This document shows positions 1 to 5,035 of a stretch of DNA of 5,035 nucleotides, one piece after another. Within the stretch, counting starts at the first letter, position 1; each line of letters begins with the position of its first letter. Under the pieces are notes generated by a model, which saw only the letters and a program-made list of their open reading frames with translations, was not told the origin of the DNA and did no database searches. The stretch is from Armatimonadota bacterium (GTDB taxonomy: Bacteria; Armatimonadota; Armatimonadia; Armatimonadales; Armatimonadaceae): positions 1 to 5,035 of the forward strand of contig JACMIS010000239.1 of NCBI GenBank assembly GCA_014381035.1, in the 5' to 3' direction. Position numbers and translations under genes: made by a program.

Positions 1-96
1 CCGGGGCAAGCCGCCTCCGGTGCCCGCGCCGAATCCAAGGCGTACAACGAGAAGGCGAAGAAGACTAAGATTCTGTCTGTTGAGGAGGTGGATTAA
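1..96 (+). CDS. 3' end of an unidentified gene (phage-block neighbour)
   Basis: Reading frame 1 is open from the first base to the TAA at 94-96 and gives 31 residues ending in KTKILSVEEVD; the start lies outside the window. The tail is hydrophilic and rich in lysine, glutamate and alanine (GARAESKAYNEKAKK), which suggests a helical, possibly coiled end. I cannot identify a family from so little. The stop codon directly abuts the ATG of the next gene in the same frame, and the ribosome binding site of that gene lies inside this one. The two are therefore almost certainly co-transcribed and probably belong to the same phage structural module. Confidence 0.6.
   Translation, partial: PGQAASGARAESKAYNEKAKKTKILSVEEVD
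84..88 (+). promoter_or_regulatory. ribosome binding site for the 815-residue gene
   Basis: GGAGG lies 8 bases before the ATG at 97, inside the last codons of the upstream gene. The spacing is near optimal and fixes the ATG at 97 as the start. Confidence 0.8.
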
Positions 97-2544
97 ATGC
101 CCGATGGATTCATGGTCTGGACCGACCCGGCGACGAAGAAGCGGTACAAAGTCCGCTACGAAGGTGACGTGCCGCCCGATGAGCAATCCATCCGGGAGCA
201 GACCGGAACCGCCAAAGTCAAGGTGCACGAATACCGACACCCGGACGACGGCAAGACGTACCGCGTCAAATATACCGGCGAGTTGCCCCCCTCTGGCGAG
301 GACATAATCAAAGCCGCGAAGCCGGTGCGCACCAGGAACGCGGTCAAAAATGCGGTCAAGGCCACGGCGAACGTCGCAGGTCGGTTCCTCATGGGGGCGG
401 TCGGCGGGACGGGCTATGCGAACCTCGCGCCGATGAAAACCGACAAGCGCGGGCGCGTGCTCCCCCCGGCGAAGCGCGGCGCCGTCGAGGGCGGTGTTGC
501 TGGCGGGCGCGACCCGCTGAACATCGTGCTCTCGCCGGTCGCTGTCCCGGCTATGAAAGTCGCTGCCAAGGTCACCAACGCGCCGCGCAACTTCGCCCAG
601 GGCGCGACGGCGCCGGGGCTGGCTCGGTTCGATTCGCTCGTTGCGGCGGGGCAGGATCCCGACGCCGCGACGATGGCGAAGGCTCTTTTCACCGACATAC
701 CGGGCAACGTCAAAGCCGGGGCGCGTGCGGCAATCCGTGACGACGGCGATAAGCGGATCGGGAAAGAAGTCCCCGAACTTTCCCCGAACACGCTGACCGG
801 CGCGGTGTACAATGCGCTCACTGCGGCGGGGTCCGACCCTTTGAACCTGGTCGGCGCGGGTGCCCCGAAACTCGCCGGCGCCGCCGTCCGTCTCGCGAAC
901 AAGACGCGTGCGGGTAGGAAAGCCGTCGCCGTCGCCGGTGCGCTGCGCGCGGCGTCGGAACCGGGCGCGGTCACCAATGCGGTGGTGAGGACATCGAAGG
1001 TTCCCGGCGTTCGCGCCGATCTGCCCGAAGGGAGTACGGTACGCCCCCTCCCAGGCGGGCGGTCCCGTGCGTTCAGTCCGGAAGCTGCGGCGGCGCGGGA
1101 CCGGATCGCCGATGTAGTCAATAGCAGCGTGCCGGTAAACAGGTCCAAAAACCTTAGTGCATCCCCGACGCTTGGGCGAGCGACGCGAAAAGCGCGGGTT
1201 TCCGCTCCGGGTGTTTCTGGTGTTTCTCCCTCTCCCGCGCGGGCAATCGCGCAAAGGGTGGCAAATACCGCACTGAGTGCGTACAGCGAGGCGGACGGCT
1301 TGATGCGCGGGCTGTCCTACGGCGGCGACCAATCCGCCGCGCTCCGGCAAGGGGCGATCCTCGGTCTGACGCGCCCCAAAACAGCCGGGCGTGCGGTGAT
1401 CGAACAGGCGCGTGCGTACACCTCGCCGCGTGCCTATGAGGGGCAACTCAAAGCAATCGCCGCACGCAACACGGCGGGGCTACACCAGGACTTCGGGCTG
1501 TACGTGCCCCGAATCGAAGCGGTGAAGGCTGGCGACGTTCTGCGCCGTGAGGAGGCGTTCGTCGGCTCCAAACTCGCGGAAAAGCTGCCCGTGGTCAAAC
1601 AGGTCATCGGCGCGGGAGACCGCGCTATGACCGCGTACCTCACCCGTCTCCGCGCCGACGTGTTCGACGACACGATGAAGGCGTGGAGCAAGTCGGGTAT
1701 CACGCCGGATAACTCGCCGGACGAATACCGCGCCCTCGCCGAGTGGGTGAACACTGCGACGGGTCGCGGGAAATTGGGCAAGCTGGAACCGTATGCCGGT
1801 ACGCTGTCCAAAGTGTTCGCCTCGCCGCGTCTCCAGTCGTCCCGGCTCTCGGTGATCAACCCGCTGACCTACGCCAGGATGCCCCCTGCCGCGCGCAGGA
1901 TAGCCCTCCGCGACGCGCTGTCGTTCGCGGGTGCCAATGCCGCCCTGCTCACGCTCGCCGGGGTCGCTGGCGAGGCGAACAAAGACGGGGGTATCTCCGC
2001 CGTCGCCGACCTACGGAGCGGGGACTTCGGTAAGGTGATACTCGGTAAGACGCGCCTCGACCTGTCCGCCGGGGTGTCCCCCTGGGTCCGCATGATCGCG
2101 CAAGCGTCCACCGGCGGCAAGGTCACGAGCGGGGGCACGGAGAAGCAGGTCCCCCCCGGCGAGACAGCCGCACGCTTCGCACGCGGGAGGCTCGCCCCCC
2201 TCCCCTCGTTGATCCTAGACGCGGTGACGGGCAAGACGTTCGCGGGGGATGATTTCGACCCGGAGAGCGCGGCGGTGCAGCGGTTCGTACCGCTGTTCGC
2301 GCAGGACCTCGTTGACGCGGTAGCGGAGCAAGGGACCGTTCCGGGGTCACTCCTCGGACTCGCCGCGTTCTACGGGGCGGGGGTGCAAACCTACGGCGAG
2401 GGAGAGCGGCGGAACGGGACGGTCCGTCAGCGGCAGCGCAAGCCTTCCGCCGATGCCGTCCAGAATGTAGCACGCGCAGTACAACGCGCGATGAAAGCGA
2501 GCAAGAAGGGGTCGCCTCACGAAACGGATTACAGAGCGCGTTAA
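97..2544 (+). CDS. large phage/prophage virion-associated (polyvalent-type) protein, 815 aa
   Basis: The start at 97 has a strong GGAGG site 8 bases upstream. Seen in the protein: two tandem N-terminal repeats with a period of 38 residues (about 7-35 and 45-73). They share the pattern Y-x-V-x-Y-x-G-x-x-PP followed by an isoleucine (Y17/Y55, V19/V57, Y21/Y59, PP26-27/PP64-65). The middle is long, low in complexity and rich in Ala, Gly, Val and Arg. Near the C terminus are FASPRLQSSR (574-583), SGDFGKVILGKTRLDLSAG (641-659), and a 'TGG...SGG' stretch before LAPLPSLILDAVTGKTFAG (699-717). From family knowledge, N-terminal modules of the 'pdGk.Y.V.y.g..P....I' type and a C-terminal 'SPR..aSR ... 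DFGK..lG.TRlD..gG ... P......D..tGk...G' block are typical of long phage proteins annotated as ejection, internal virion or large polyvalent proteins. No lysozyme or transglycosylase active site, methyltransferase or protease motif is visible, so the precise role is unknown. Base composition is strongly GC-rich at third codon positions. Confidence 0.75.
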   Translation: MPDGFMVWTDPATKKRYKVRYEGDVPPDEQSIREQTGTAKVKVHEYRHPDDGKTYRVKYTGELPPSGEDIIKAAKPVRTRNAVKNAVKATANVAGRFLMGAVGGTGYANLAPMKTDKRGRVLPPAKRGAVEGGVAGGRDPLNIVLSPVAVPAMKVAAKVTNAPRNFAQGATAPGLARFDSLVAAGQDPDAATMAKALFTDIPGNVKAGARAAIRDDGDKRIGKEVPELSPNTLTGAVYNALTAAGSDPLNLVGAGAPKLAGAAVRLANKTRAGRKAVAVAGALRAASEPGAVTNAVVRTSKVPGVRADLPEGSTVRPLPGGRSRAFSPEAAAARDRIADVVNSSVPVNRSKNLSASPTLGRATRKARVSAPGVSGVSPSPARAIAQRVANTALSAYSEADGLMRGLSYGGDQSAALRQGAILGLTRPKTAGRAVIEQARAYTSPRAYEGQLKAIAARNTAGLHQDFGLYVPRIEAVKAGDVLRREEAFVGSKLAEKLPVVKQVIGAGDRAMTAYLTRLRADVFDDTMKAWSKSGITPDNSPDEYRALAEWVNTATGRGKLGKLEPYAGTLSKVFASPRLQSSRLSVINPLTYARMPPAARRIALRDALSFAGANAALLTLAGVAGEANKDGGISAVADLRSGDFGKVILGKTRLDLSAGVSPWVRMIAQASTGGKVTSGGTEKQVPPGETAARFARGRLAPLPSLILDAVTGKTFAGDDFDPESAAVQRFVPLFAQDLVDAVAEQGTVPGSLLGLAAFYGAGVQTYGEGERRNGTVRQRQRKPSADAVQNVARAVQRAMKASKKGSPHETDYRAR

Positions 2545-2687
2545 GACCAGGCGCTTCTTAAAAACGATCTTTCGCGAGAACGAAAATTGAGACTCATCGC
2601 GGCGACGGATTTGCGAGGCAGACGAATTCTCAGAAACCATTCCCGAAACGCAGCAGCGCAGAGATGACGTCACGTTGAGTTTCGAGG

Positions 2688-2711
2688 ACTGCAGAACTGC
2701 GGAACTGCAGA
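2688..2711. repeat. 8-bp tandem repeat, three units
   Basis: Three adjoining units read ACTGCAGA, ACTGCGGA, ACTGCAGA; only one base differs, in the middle unit. This is a direct observation. The function is unknown; it could be replication slippage or a repeated protein-binding site upstream of the PEP-CTERM gene. Confidence 0.8.
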
Positions 2712-2778
2712 CCGTGTGACGCGTCCCTCGGCTTGTCTGGCAACTTCGGCGACGGGAAAAAAGGAATTTGAGGCTTCC

Positions 2779-2797
2779 GTGCATAATCCTGATGCAC
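2779..2797 (+). promoter_or_regulatory. possible -10 region overlapped by an inverted repeat, upstream of the PEP-CTERM gene
   Basis: CATAAT at 2782-2787 resembles a sigma-70 -10 hexamer, about 78 bases before the start codon. It is overlapped by a 6-bp inverted repeat GTGCAT / ATGCAC with a 7-base spacer, which could be an operator. I find no good -35 hexamer at 16-18 bases upstream, so this stays a weak candidate. Confidence 0.22.
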
Positions 2798-2851
2798 CCC
2801 GCTGCTACGGCCTGTCGGGGATTACTCTCGCTCAGTGAGGCTGTCTGCCTC

Positions 2852-2856
2852 GGAGG
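2852..2856 (+). promoter_or_regulatory. ribosome binding site deciding the PEP-CTERM start
   Basis: GGAGG lies 8 bases before the ATG at 2865. A GTG at 2835 is also in frame and would add ten residues. The GGAGG lies downstream of that GTG, so the ATG at 2865 is the supported start. Confidence 0.8.
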
Positions 2857-2864
2857 ATTTACCC

Positions 2865-3497
2865 ATGCTGTCATCTGCTTTGTTCAATCGGGCGCGCCGC
2901 GAAACGGTTTTTGCCGCCCTAGCGCTCGGTTTTGCCGCGTTCGCCGCCGCACCCGGCGCTCACGCGCAGGCCAACCTGACTTTTTCCGGGGGCAACGGGA
3001 CGCCTATTACGCTTACCCTCGCCGATCCCATCACCTATACCATTAACGTGCCCTACTCTGGCTCAGGCTTTTCCGGTTTTGCGATGCAGAACGCCGGCAA
3101 CTTGTTTAATGGCAGTTCCGGCGCCCCCCTTTCCAGCACCCTCACCTACAGCATCAACGGCGGGGGGCCGCTAACGATGGCCTACGTCGGCAGCGGCTTC
3201 GGCGGCTTAGGCTCGTTTTCCGGAGACGACACTTTCTTCGGCGGCCCGAATGTCACCTTCGTTTTGGGCGACATCGTGACGCTCACTTCCGGCTCGATAA
3301 CGGGATCGGTTAGTTTTTCCGGCCCCCCGCCCGCCCCCGGTTCGTTCACTACGTTCCTTTTCGACGGCGGTTTGAATAGGATTTCTGCGAACGGCGTCGC
3401 GGGTACTGTCGTGGTCCCGGAGCCGTGTAGCCTTGCTCTCCTCGGCATAGGCGCACTGCCGCTTGTGGGAATGATGATGCGCCGGCGCCTTAGGTAA
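2865..3497 (+). CDS. secreted PEP-CTERM sorting-domain protein, 210 aa
   Basis: The start at ATG 2865 is chosen for its GGAGG site. N-terminal signal peptide: positive residues R9, R11 and R12, a hydrophobic core around 15-29, and likely cleavage after AHA (32-34), or after AQA (34-36). The mature part (about 35-182) is rich in Gly, Ser, Phe and Thr with alternating polar and hydrophobic stretches, which suggests a beta-rich extracellular domain; I see no catalytic motif. The C terminus is a textbook PEP-CTERM signal: VPEP at 184-187, a hydrophobic segment at 188-205 and a basic tail RRRLR at 206-210. In known systems this tail is recognised in the inner membrane by an exosortase, which removes it so the protein can reach the surface or the exopolysaccharide matrix. 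No exosortase gene is in this window. It is a single-gene unit with its own upstream spacer and a hairpin after the stop. The ligand or structural role is unknown. Confidence 0.9.
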   Translation: MLSSALFNRARRETVFAALALGFAAFAAAPGAHAQANLTFSGGNGTPITLTLADPITYTINVPYSGSGFSGFAMQNAGNLFNGSSGAPLSSTLTYSINGGGPLTMAYVGSGFGGLGSFSGDDTFFGGPNVTFVLGDIVTLTSGSITGSVSFSGPPPAPGSFTTFLFDGGLNRISANGVAGTVVVPEPCSLALLGIGALPLVGMMMRRRLR

Positions 3498-3498
3498 T

Positions 3499-3520
3499 CT
3501 GTCCGTAGCCTGTCCGTAGC
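3499..3520. repeat. 11-bp perfect tandem duplication
   Basis: CTGTCCGTAGC occurs twice without a gap, at 3499-3509 and 3510-3520, immediately after the stop codon of the PEP-CTERM gene. The second copy supplies the 5' arm of the adjoining hairpin. It looks like a slippage duplication at the transcript end. Confidence 0.85.
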
Positions 3521-3549
3521 CGGGTGCGTTGTTTTTGCGTCCCGGCTAC
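3516..3549 (+). terminator. hairpin after the PEP-CTERM gene, possible terminator
   Basis: GTAGCCGGG (3516-3524) pairs perfectly with CCCGGCTAC (3541-3549). The 16-base loop contains a run of five T. The stem is GC-rich and lies 19 bases past the stop codon, as expected for a transcript end. No T-tract follows the 3' arm, so it is not a canonical intrinsic terminator. It could instead be a 3' stabilising hairpin. Confidence 0.4.
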
Positions 3550-3837
3550 TACCTTCGCGACCATGCGCTAAAGCTTAACGTGAGCGCGGGATACCGCCTC
3601 TGTAATGCGTTTCGTGAGGTGACCCCGAGAAGGACGGCGAGGCACTGCGTACGGGGAAGCGTGCAGAGCCGACGGGCGCCGCACGTAACGACTGATCCAC
3701 GTGCGAGGCGCGTCGACGTGCGCACGCGGAACAGGAGCGTGCGCACGTCGTAGAGGGGACGTCTTGAAGTGCATCCCCCTTTCTCGATCACTGTGCCCGT
3801 GGGTAGACCACGCTCACAATTTTATCCGTTTTGAAAA
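3550..3837. other. non-coding spacer left of the cassette
   Basis: About 290 bases without a supported gene. The open frames across it (for example 3529-3753 on the plus strand) give arginine-rich, repeat-driven translations with no ribosome binding site and are not believable. The region contains several ACGTGC/GCACGT words (3681, 3699, 3716, 3743), a strong hairpin at 3714-3750, and an 11-base copy of part of the cassette end at 3608-3618. The last 50 bases turn AT-rich (ACAATTTTATCCGTTTTG), which fits an ancestral promoter or 5' region for the gene now at 4832. Confidence 0.45.
3714..3750. repeat. perfect 14-bp inverted repeat (strong hairpin)
   Basis: CGACGTGCGCACGC (3714-3727) and GCGTGCGCACGTCG (3737-3750) are exact reverse complements separated by the 9-base loop GGAACAGGA. 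Each arm itself contains the palindrome GTGCGCAC. There is no T-tract after it. It could be a structured RNA element, a protein-binding site, or a REP-like unit. Confidence 0.85.
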
Positions 3838-3846
3838 CCCCTATGG
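3838..3846. repeat. left target-site duplication (9 bp)
   Basis: CCCCTATGG directly before the left inverted repeat is identical to 4736-4744, directly after the right one. The boundary is ambiguous by a few bases because the target starts with CC and ends with GG: 5 bp (CCTAT) with 38-bp inverted repeats is formally possible. The 9-bp reading leaves the fewest coincidences. Confidence 0.85.
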
Positions 3847-3882
3847 CCCCCGCTCACGAAACGGAAAAAATCGTACGCTAAG
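3847..3882 (+). repeat. left terminal inverted repeat, 36 bp
   Basis: It starts CCCCCGCTCACGAAACGG, continues through a run of six A, and ends TCGTACGCTAAG. It is the exact reverse complement of 4700-4735. The matching stops at 3883/4699. Confidence 0.93.
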
Positions 3883-3984
3883 GCTTCCCGCAAGTTCTTC
3901 TGGCAGGCTTCCAGGGCCTCGACGGCGAACGTGTGTCTAGTTTGCCTTCTGGACAAAGAGCGAACCAGGGCTACTGCGGTCTCG

Positions 3985-4644
3985 ATGCGATTGGTGCGGA
4001 CGAAAGGCAGACGAAAGTTTGTGAAACCAAAATTGCGACAACTGTTCACCGCCGCTCATACCTGGAACGGCGGCTTCTACGAATTAGCCATAGAACTGGG
4101 GCTGCACTCGGATGAGCGTCTGCGAAAGGCTCTTCAAACGATCTGGCAGTGTGACGGCTTAGATGGGTGTTATGTCGCCCGCGACGTGGAGCCGTCACAG
4201 CAGTCGCGCCTATCGCCGAGCCTGGACACGAGCGCGCTGGGAGTCGCCACATTACCTGATGGGGAACAGGTAGCCTGTGGTACTTTTATCGTGCGTGAGG
4301 ACAATGGCAATGGCCCTGACTGGATCGGCTTCTACCTGCCAATGGGCGCACTGGGTTCCGTCTATGACGTAGGAGCCTTCCCCTTCGTAGATGGGAAGTC
4401 GTCCCGCGTCTGGCGCGAGCCGCTGGACGACTGGCTGAGGCAGATCGCCGCTGCCGTATTCGTCGTCGTGCCGTTCTCTCTGGCCCTAATCGGCCATGAG
4501 GTTTCGGGCACGGCCTATGCCGATAAGATTCGGATCACGGGAGTGCCCGATGAGCGTTGGGTCGGTTTGCTCTGGGGTGACGCAGGAGAACTGATTTGGT
4601 ACCCGCCGACCAGACATGAAGGCGACTACACTGTAGACCGCTGA
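3985..4644 (+). CDS. passenger protein of the cassette, unknown function, ~219 aa
   Basis: The frame is open from inside the left inverted repeat to TGA at 4642-4644. I place the start at ATG 3985 because it is the first ATG; GTG 3931 (237 residues) and GTG 4021 are alternatives, and none has a clear Shine-Dalgarno site. I do not recognise a named domain. Visible from M1: a basic N terminus (1-18), WNGGFYELAIELG (27-39) followed by SDERLRKALQTIW (42-54) and GLDGCYV, a Gly/Asp-rich middle with DWIGFYLPMG, a hydrophobic stretch AAAVFVVVPFSLALIG (155-170), and a C-terminal WVGLLWGDAGELIWYPPT (192-209). Many conserved-looking Trp, Tyr and Gly residues suggest a folded soluble enzyme-like or binding protein. 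There is no signal peptide and no DDE, HTH or zinc pattern, so it is not a transposase by eye. Third codon positions are less GC-biased than in the phage gene, consistent with a foreign origin. Confidence 0.72.
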   Translation: MRLVRTKGRRKFVKPKLRQLFTAAHTWNGGFYELAIELGLHSDERLRKALQTIWQCDGLDGCYVARDVEPSQQSRLSPSLDTSALGVATLPDGEQVACGTFIVREDNGNGPDWIGFYLPMGALGSVYDVGAFPFVDGKSSRVWREPLDDWLRQIAAAVFVVVPFSLALIGHEVSGTAYADKIRITGVPDERWVGLLWGDAGELIWYPPTRHEGDYTVDR

Positions 4645-4699
4645 TCGTAGTTCGCCTTGCCCTTTGAAAAGCGAACCAAACGAGAGGCTTAAACGGGGG

Positions 4700-4735
4700 C
4701 TTAGCGTACGATTTTTTCCGTTTCGTGAGCGGGGG
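4700..4735 (-). repeat. right terminal inverted repeat, 36 bp
   Basis: It runs from CTTAGCGTACGA through six T to CCGTTTCGTGAGCGGGGG and is the perfect reverse complement of the left end. It lies 55 bases after the passenger gene stop. Confidence 0.93.
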
Positions 4736-4744
4736 CCCCTATGG
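4736..4744. repeat. right target-site duplication (9 bp)
   Basis: CCCCTATGG, identical to 3838-3846. Joining the flanks across the cassette restores a single uninterrupted copy (AAAACCCCTATGGCGGCG), the expected empty site. Confidence 0.85.
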
Positions 4745-4831
4745 CGGCGAAAACTGCGTTTACGGCATCGGCGCATTGCACTCCGTGCGTTCGTCTGCTT
4801 CGTTGTTTGATGAAAGGTATGTTCCCGCGAC

Positions 4832-5035
4832 ATGTTCCACGCTAAGATAAAGCCGCGCCGCGTAGTAATCCGAACGGTTCCGGCTTCGGAGATTCCACCC
4901 ACACCCACGATCCCCGGCGCCGTCATCGAAACCGATCCGGCGACAGGGAAGATCGCCGAGGTGTTCTATACACGCTCCGAAACACCGGCGGACATAGCCC
5001 GCGTCGCACGCGCTGCCAGCGACTACCTGCGAAAA
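4832..5035 (+). CDS. 5' part of an unidentified gene, runs off the window
   Basis: ATG 4832 opens a frame of 68 codons to the window edge: MFHAKIKPRRVVIRTVPASE, then a proline-rich IPPTPTIPGAV, then IETDPATGKIAEVFYTRSET and PADIARVARAASDYL. The first in-frame stop upstream is TGA 4811-4813 and there is no other start between, so ATG 4832 is the only upstream choice. The nearest purine-rich site, GAAAGG at 4812-4817, is rather far (14 bases). Strong GC bias at third positions supports real coding. There is no signal peptide. The segment TDPATGK...V.Y....P.D...I loosely resembles the N-terminal repeats of the 815-residue phage-type protein, hinting that this gene may also belong to a phage-derived block. 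The transposable cassette ends 96 bases upstream of the ATG. Confidence 0.65.
   Translation, partial: MFHAKIKPRRVVIRTVPASEIPPTPTIPGAVIETDPATGKIAEVFYTRSETPADIARVARAASDYLRK

Larger units (their letters stand above)
2545..2851. other. non-coding spacer between the phage block and the PEP-CTERM gene
   Basis: About 300 bases without a convincing gene. It is less GC-rich than the flanking genes and contains A- and T-rich runs, such as TTAAAAACGA just after the phage gene stop. It holds a perfect palindrome TGACGTCA at 2665-2672, a three-unit 8-bp tandem repeat at 2688-2711 and a small inverted repeat at 2779-2797. I see no hairpin with a T-tract that would be a clear terminator for the phage gene. 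A reverse-strand open frame crosses the region but also runs through the coding strand of the phage gene and has no ribosome binding site support. Confidence 0.5.
3847..4735. mobile_element. 889-bp mobile insertion cassette with a passenger gene and no transposase
   Basis: The ends are perfect 36-bp inverted repeats (3847-3882 and 4700-4735) flanked by a 9-bp direct repeat, the signature of cut-and-paste transposition. Inside is one plus-strand gene ending at 4644, leaving only 55 bases to the right repeat. No DDE-type transposase frame of the needed length exists on either strand. Known precedents are mobile insertion cassettes such as those related to IS231, which share ends with an insertion sequence and are moved in trans. 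Nine-base duplications occur in the IS4 (IS10/IS50-like), IS1 and IS256 families, but I cannot assign this one. Perfect repeats and an intact duplication argue for a recent insertion. Confidence 0.85.

Noticed and set aside
414..1148. A 244-residue reverse-strand open frame inside the phage gene
   Set aside because: It is opposite the long plus-strand gene, which has a strong ribosome binding site and family-like motifs. Such open antisense frames are expected in GC-rich coding DNA, and the translation is a low-complexity Ala/Ser/Pro/Arg mix.
2835..2864. GTG start ten codons upstream of the PEP-CTERM ATG
   Set aside because: The GGAGG site lies between the two starts and is spaced for the ATG at 2865; the shorter form also gives a better signal peptide.
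2347..2874. A 175-residue reverse-strand frame over the end of the phage gene and the spacer
   Set aside because: It overlaps the coding phage gene and the PEP-CTERM ribosome binding site, and its translation has no recognisable motif or convincing codon bias.
3529..3753. Small arginine-rich frames on both strands in the spacer
   Set aside because: The translations come from the GC-rich inverted repeats, have no ribosome binding site, and the same stretch is open in several frames.
3755..3778. GGGGA...TCCCC hairpin followed by TTTCTC as a terminator
   Set aside because: There are only five base pairs with a 14-base loop and no real T-tract, and no gene ends nearby.
3811..3817. CGCTCAC upstream of the cassette as a third, degenerate element end
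   Set aside because: Only seven bases match the inverted repeat and the following bases diverge, so chance explains it.
4819..4845. Eight-codon leader frame starting at ATG 4819 before the gene at 4832
   Set aside because: It overlaps the gene start, and the only purine-rich site is one base away from this ATG, too close to work as a ribosome binding site.

Overview
The window is high-GC bacterial DNA that looks like an accessory region. The best clue to the host is a PEP-CTERM protein whose tail reads VPEPCSLALLGIGALPLVG followed by methionines and RRRLR. Tails of this form are common in Armatimonadota and also occur in Planctomycetes and Verrucomicrobia. I lean to Armatimonadota, as an inference from one motif.

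Layout. (1) Positions 1-2544 hold a phage-type block on the plus strand: the last 31 codons of an unknown gene, then an 815-residue protein that begins at the base after the previous stop codon. That protein has two N-terminal repeats and a C-terminal region of the kind seen in large phage or prophage virion and polyvalent proteins. (2) Positions 2545-2864 are non-coding, with an 8-bp triple tandem repeat and a small inverted repeat. (3) Positions 2865-3497 encode a secreted PEP-CTERM protein. (4) Positions 3498-3837 are non-coding, with an 11-bp tandem duplication and two hairpins, one of them a perfect 14-bp stem. (5) Positions 3847-4735 form a compact 889-bp transposable cassette. It has perfect 36-bp terminal inverted repeats and a 9-bp direct repeat of the target on both sides. 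It carries one gene (about 219 residues) that does not look like a transposase. (6) From 4832 a further gene runs off the right edge; the cassette sits in its 5' region.

The most notable object is the cassette, which has the architecture of a mobile insertion cassette: insertion-sequence ends around a passenger gene, presumably moved in trans by a transposase encoded elsewhere. A 13-bp core of its terminal repeat also occurs inside the end of the phage gene, and an 11-bp part of it occurs upstream of the cassette, so this motif may have a wider role or mark older events. I see no tRNA, rRNA, CRISPR array, integrase or intact transposase in the window.

The genes do not form an obvious pathway. 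The picture is a phage-derived segment, a host-type surface or secreted protein gene, and a recent transposon insertion next to each other.
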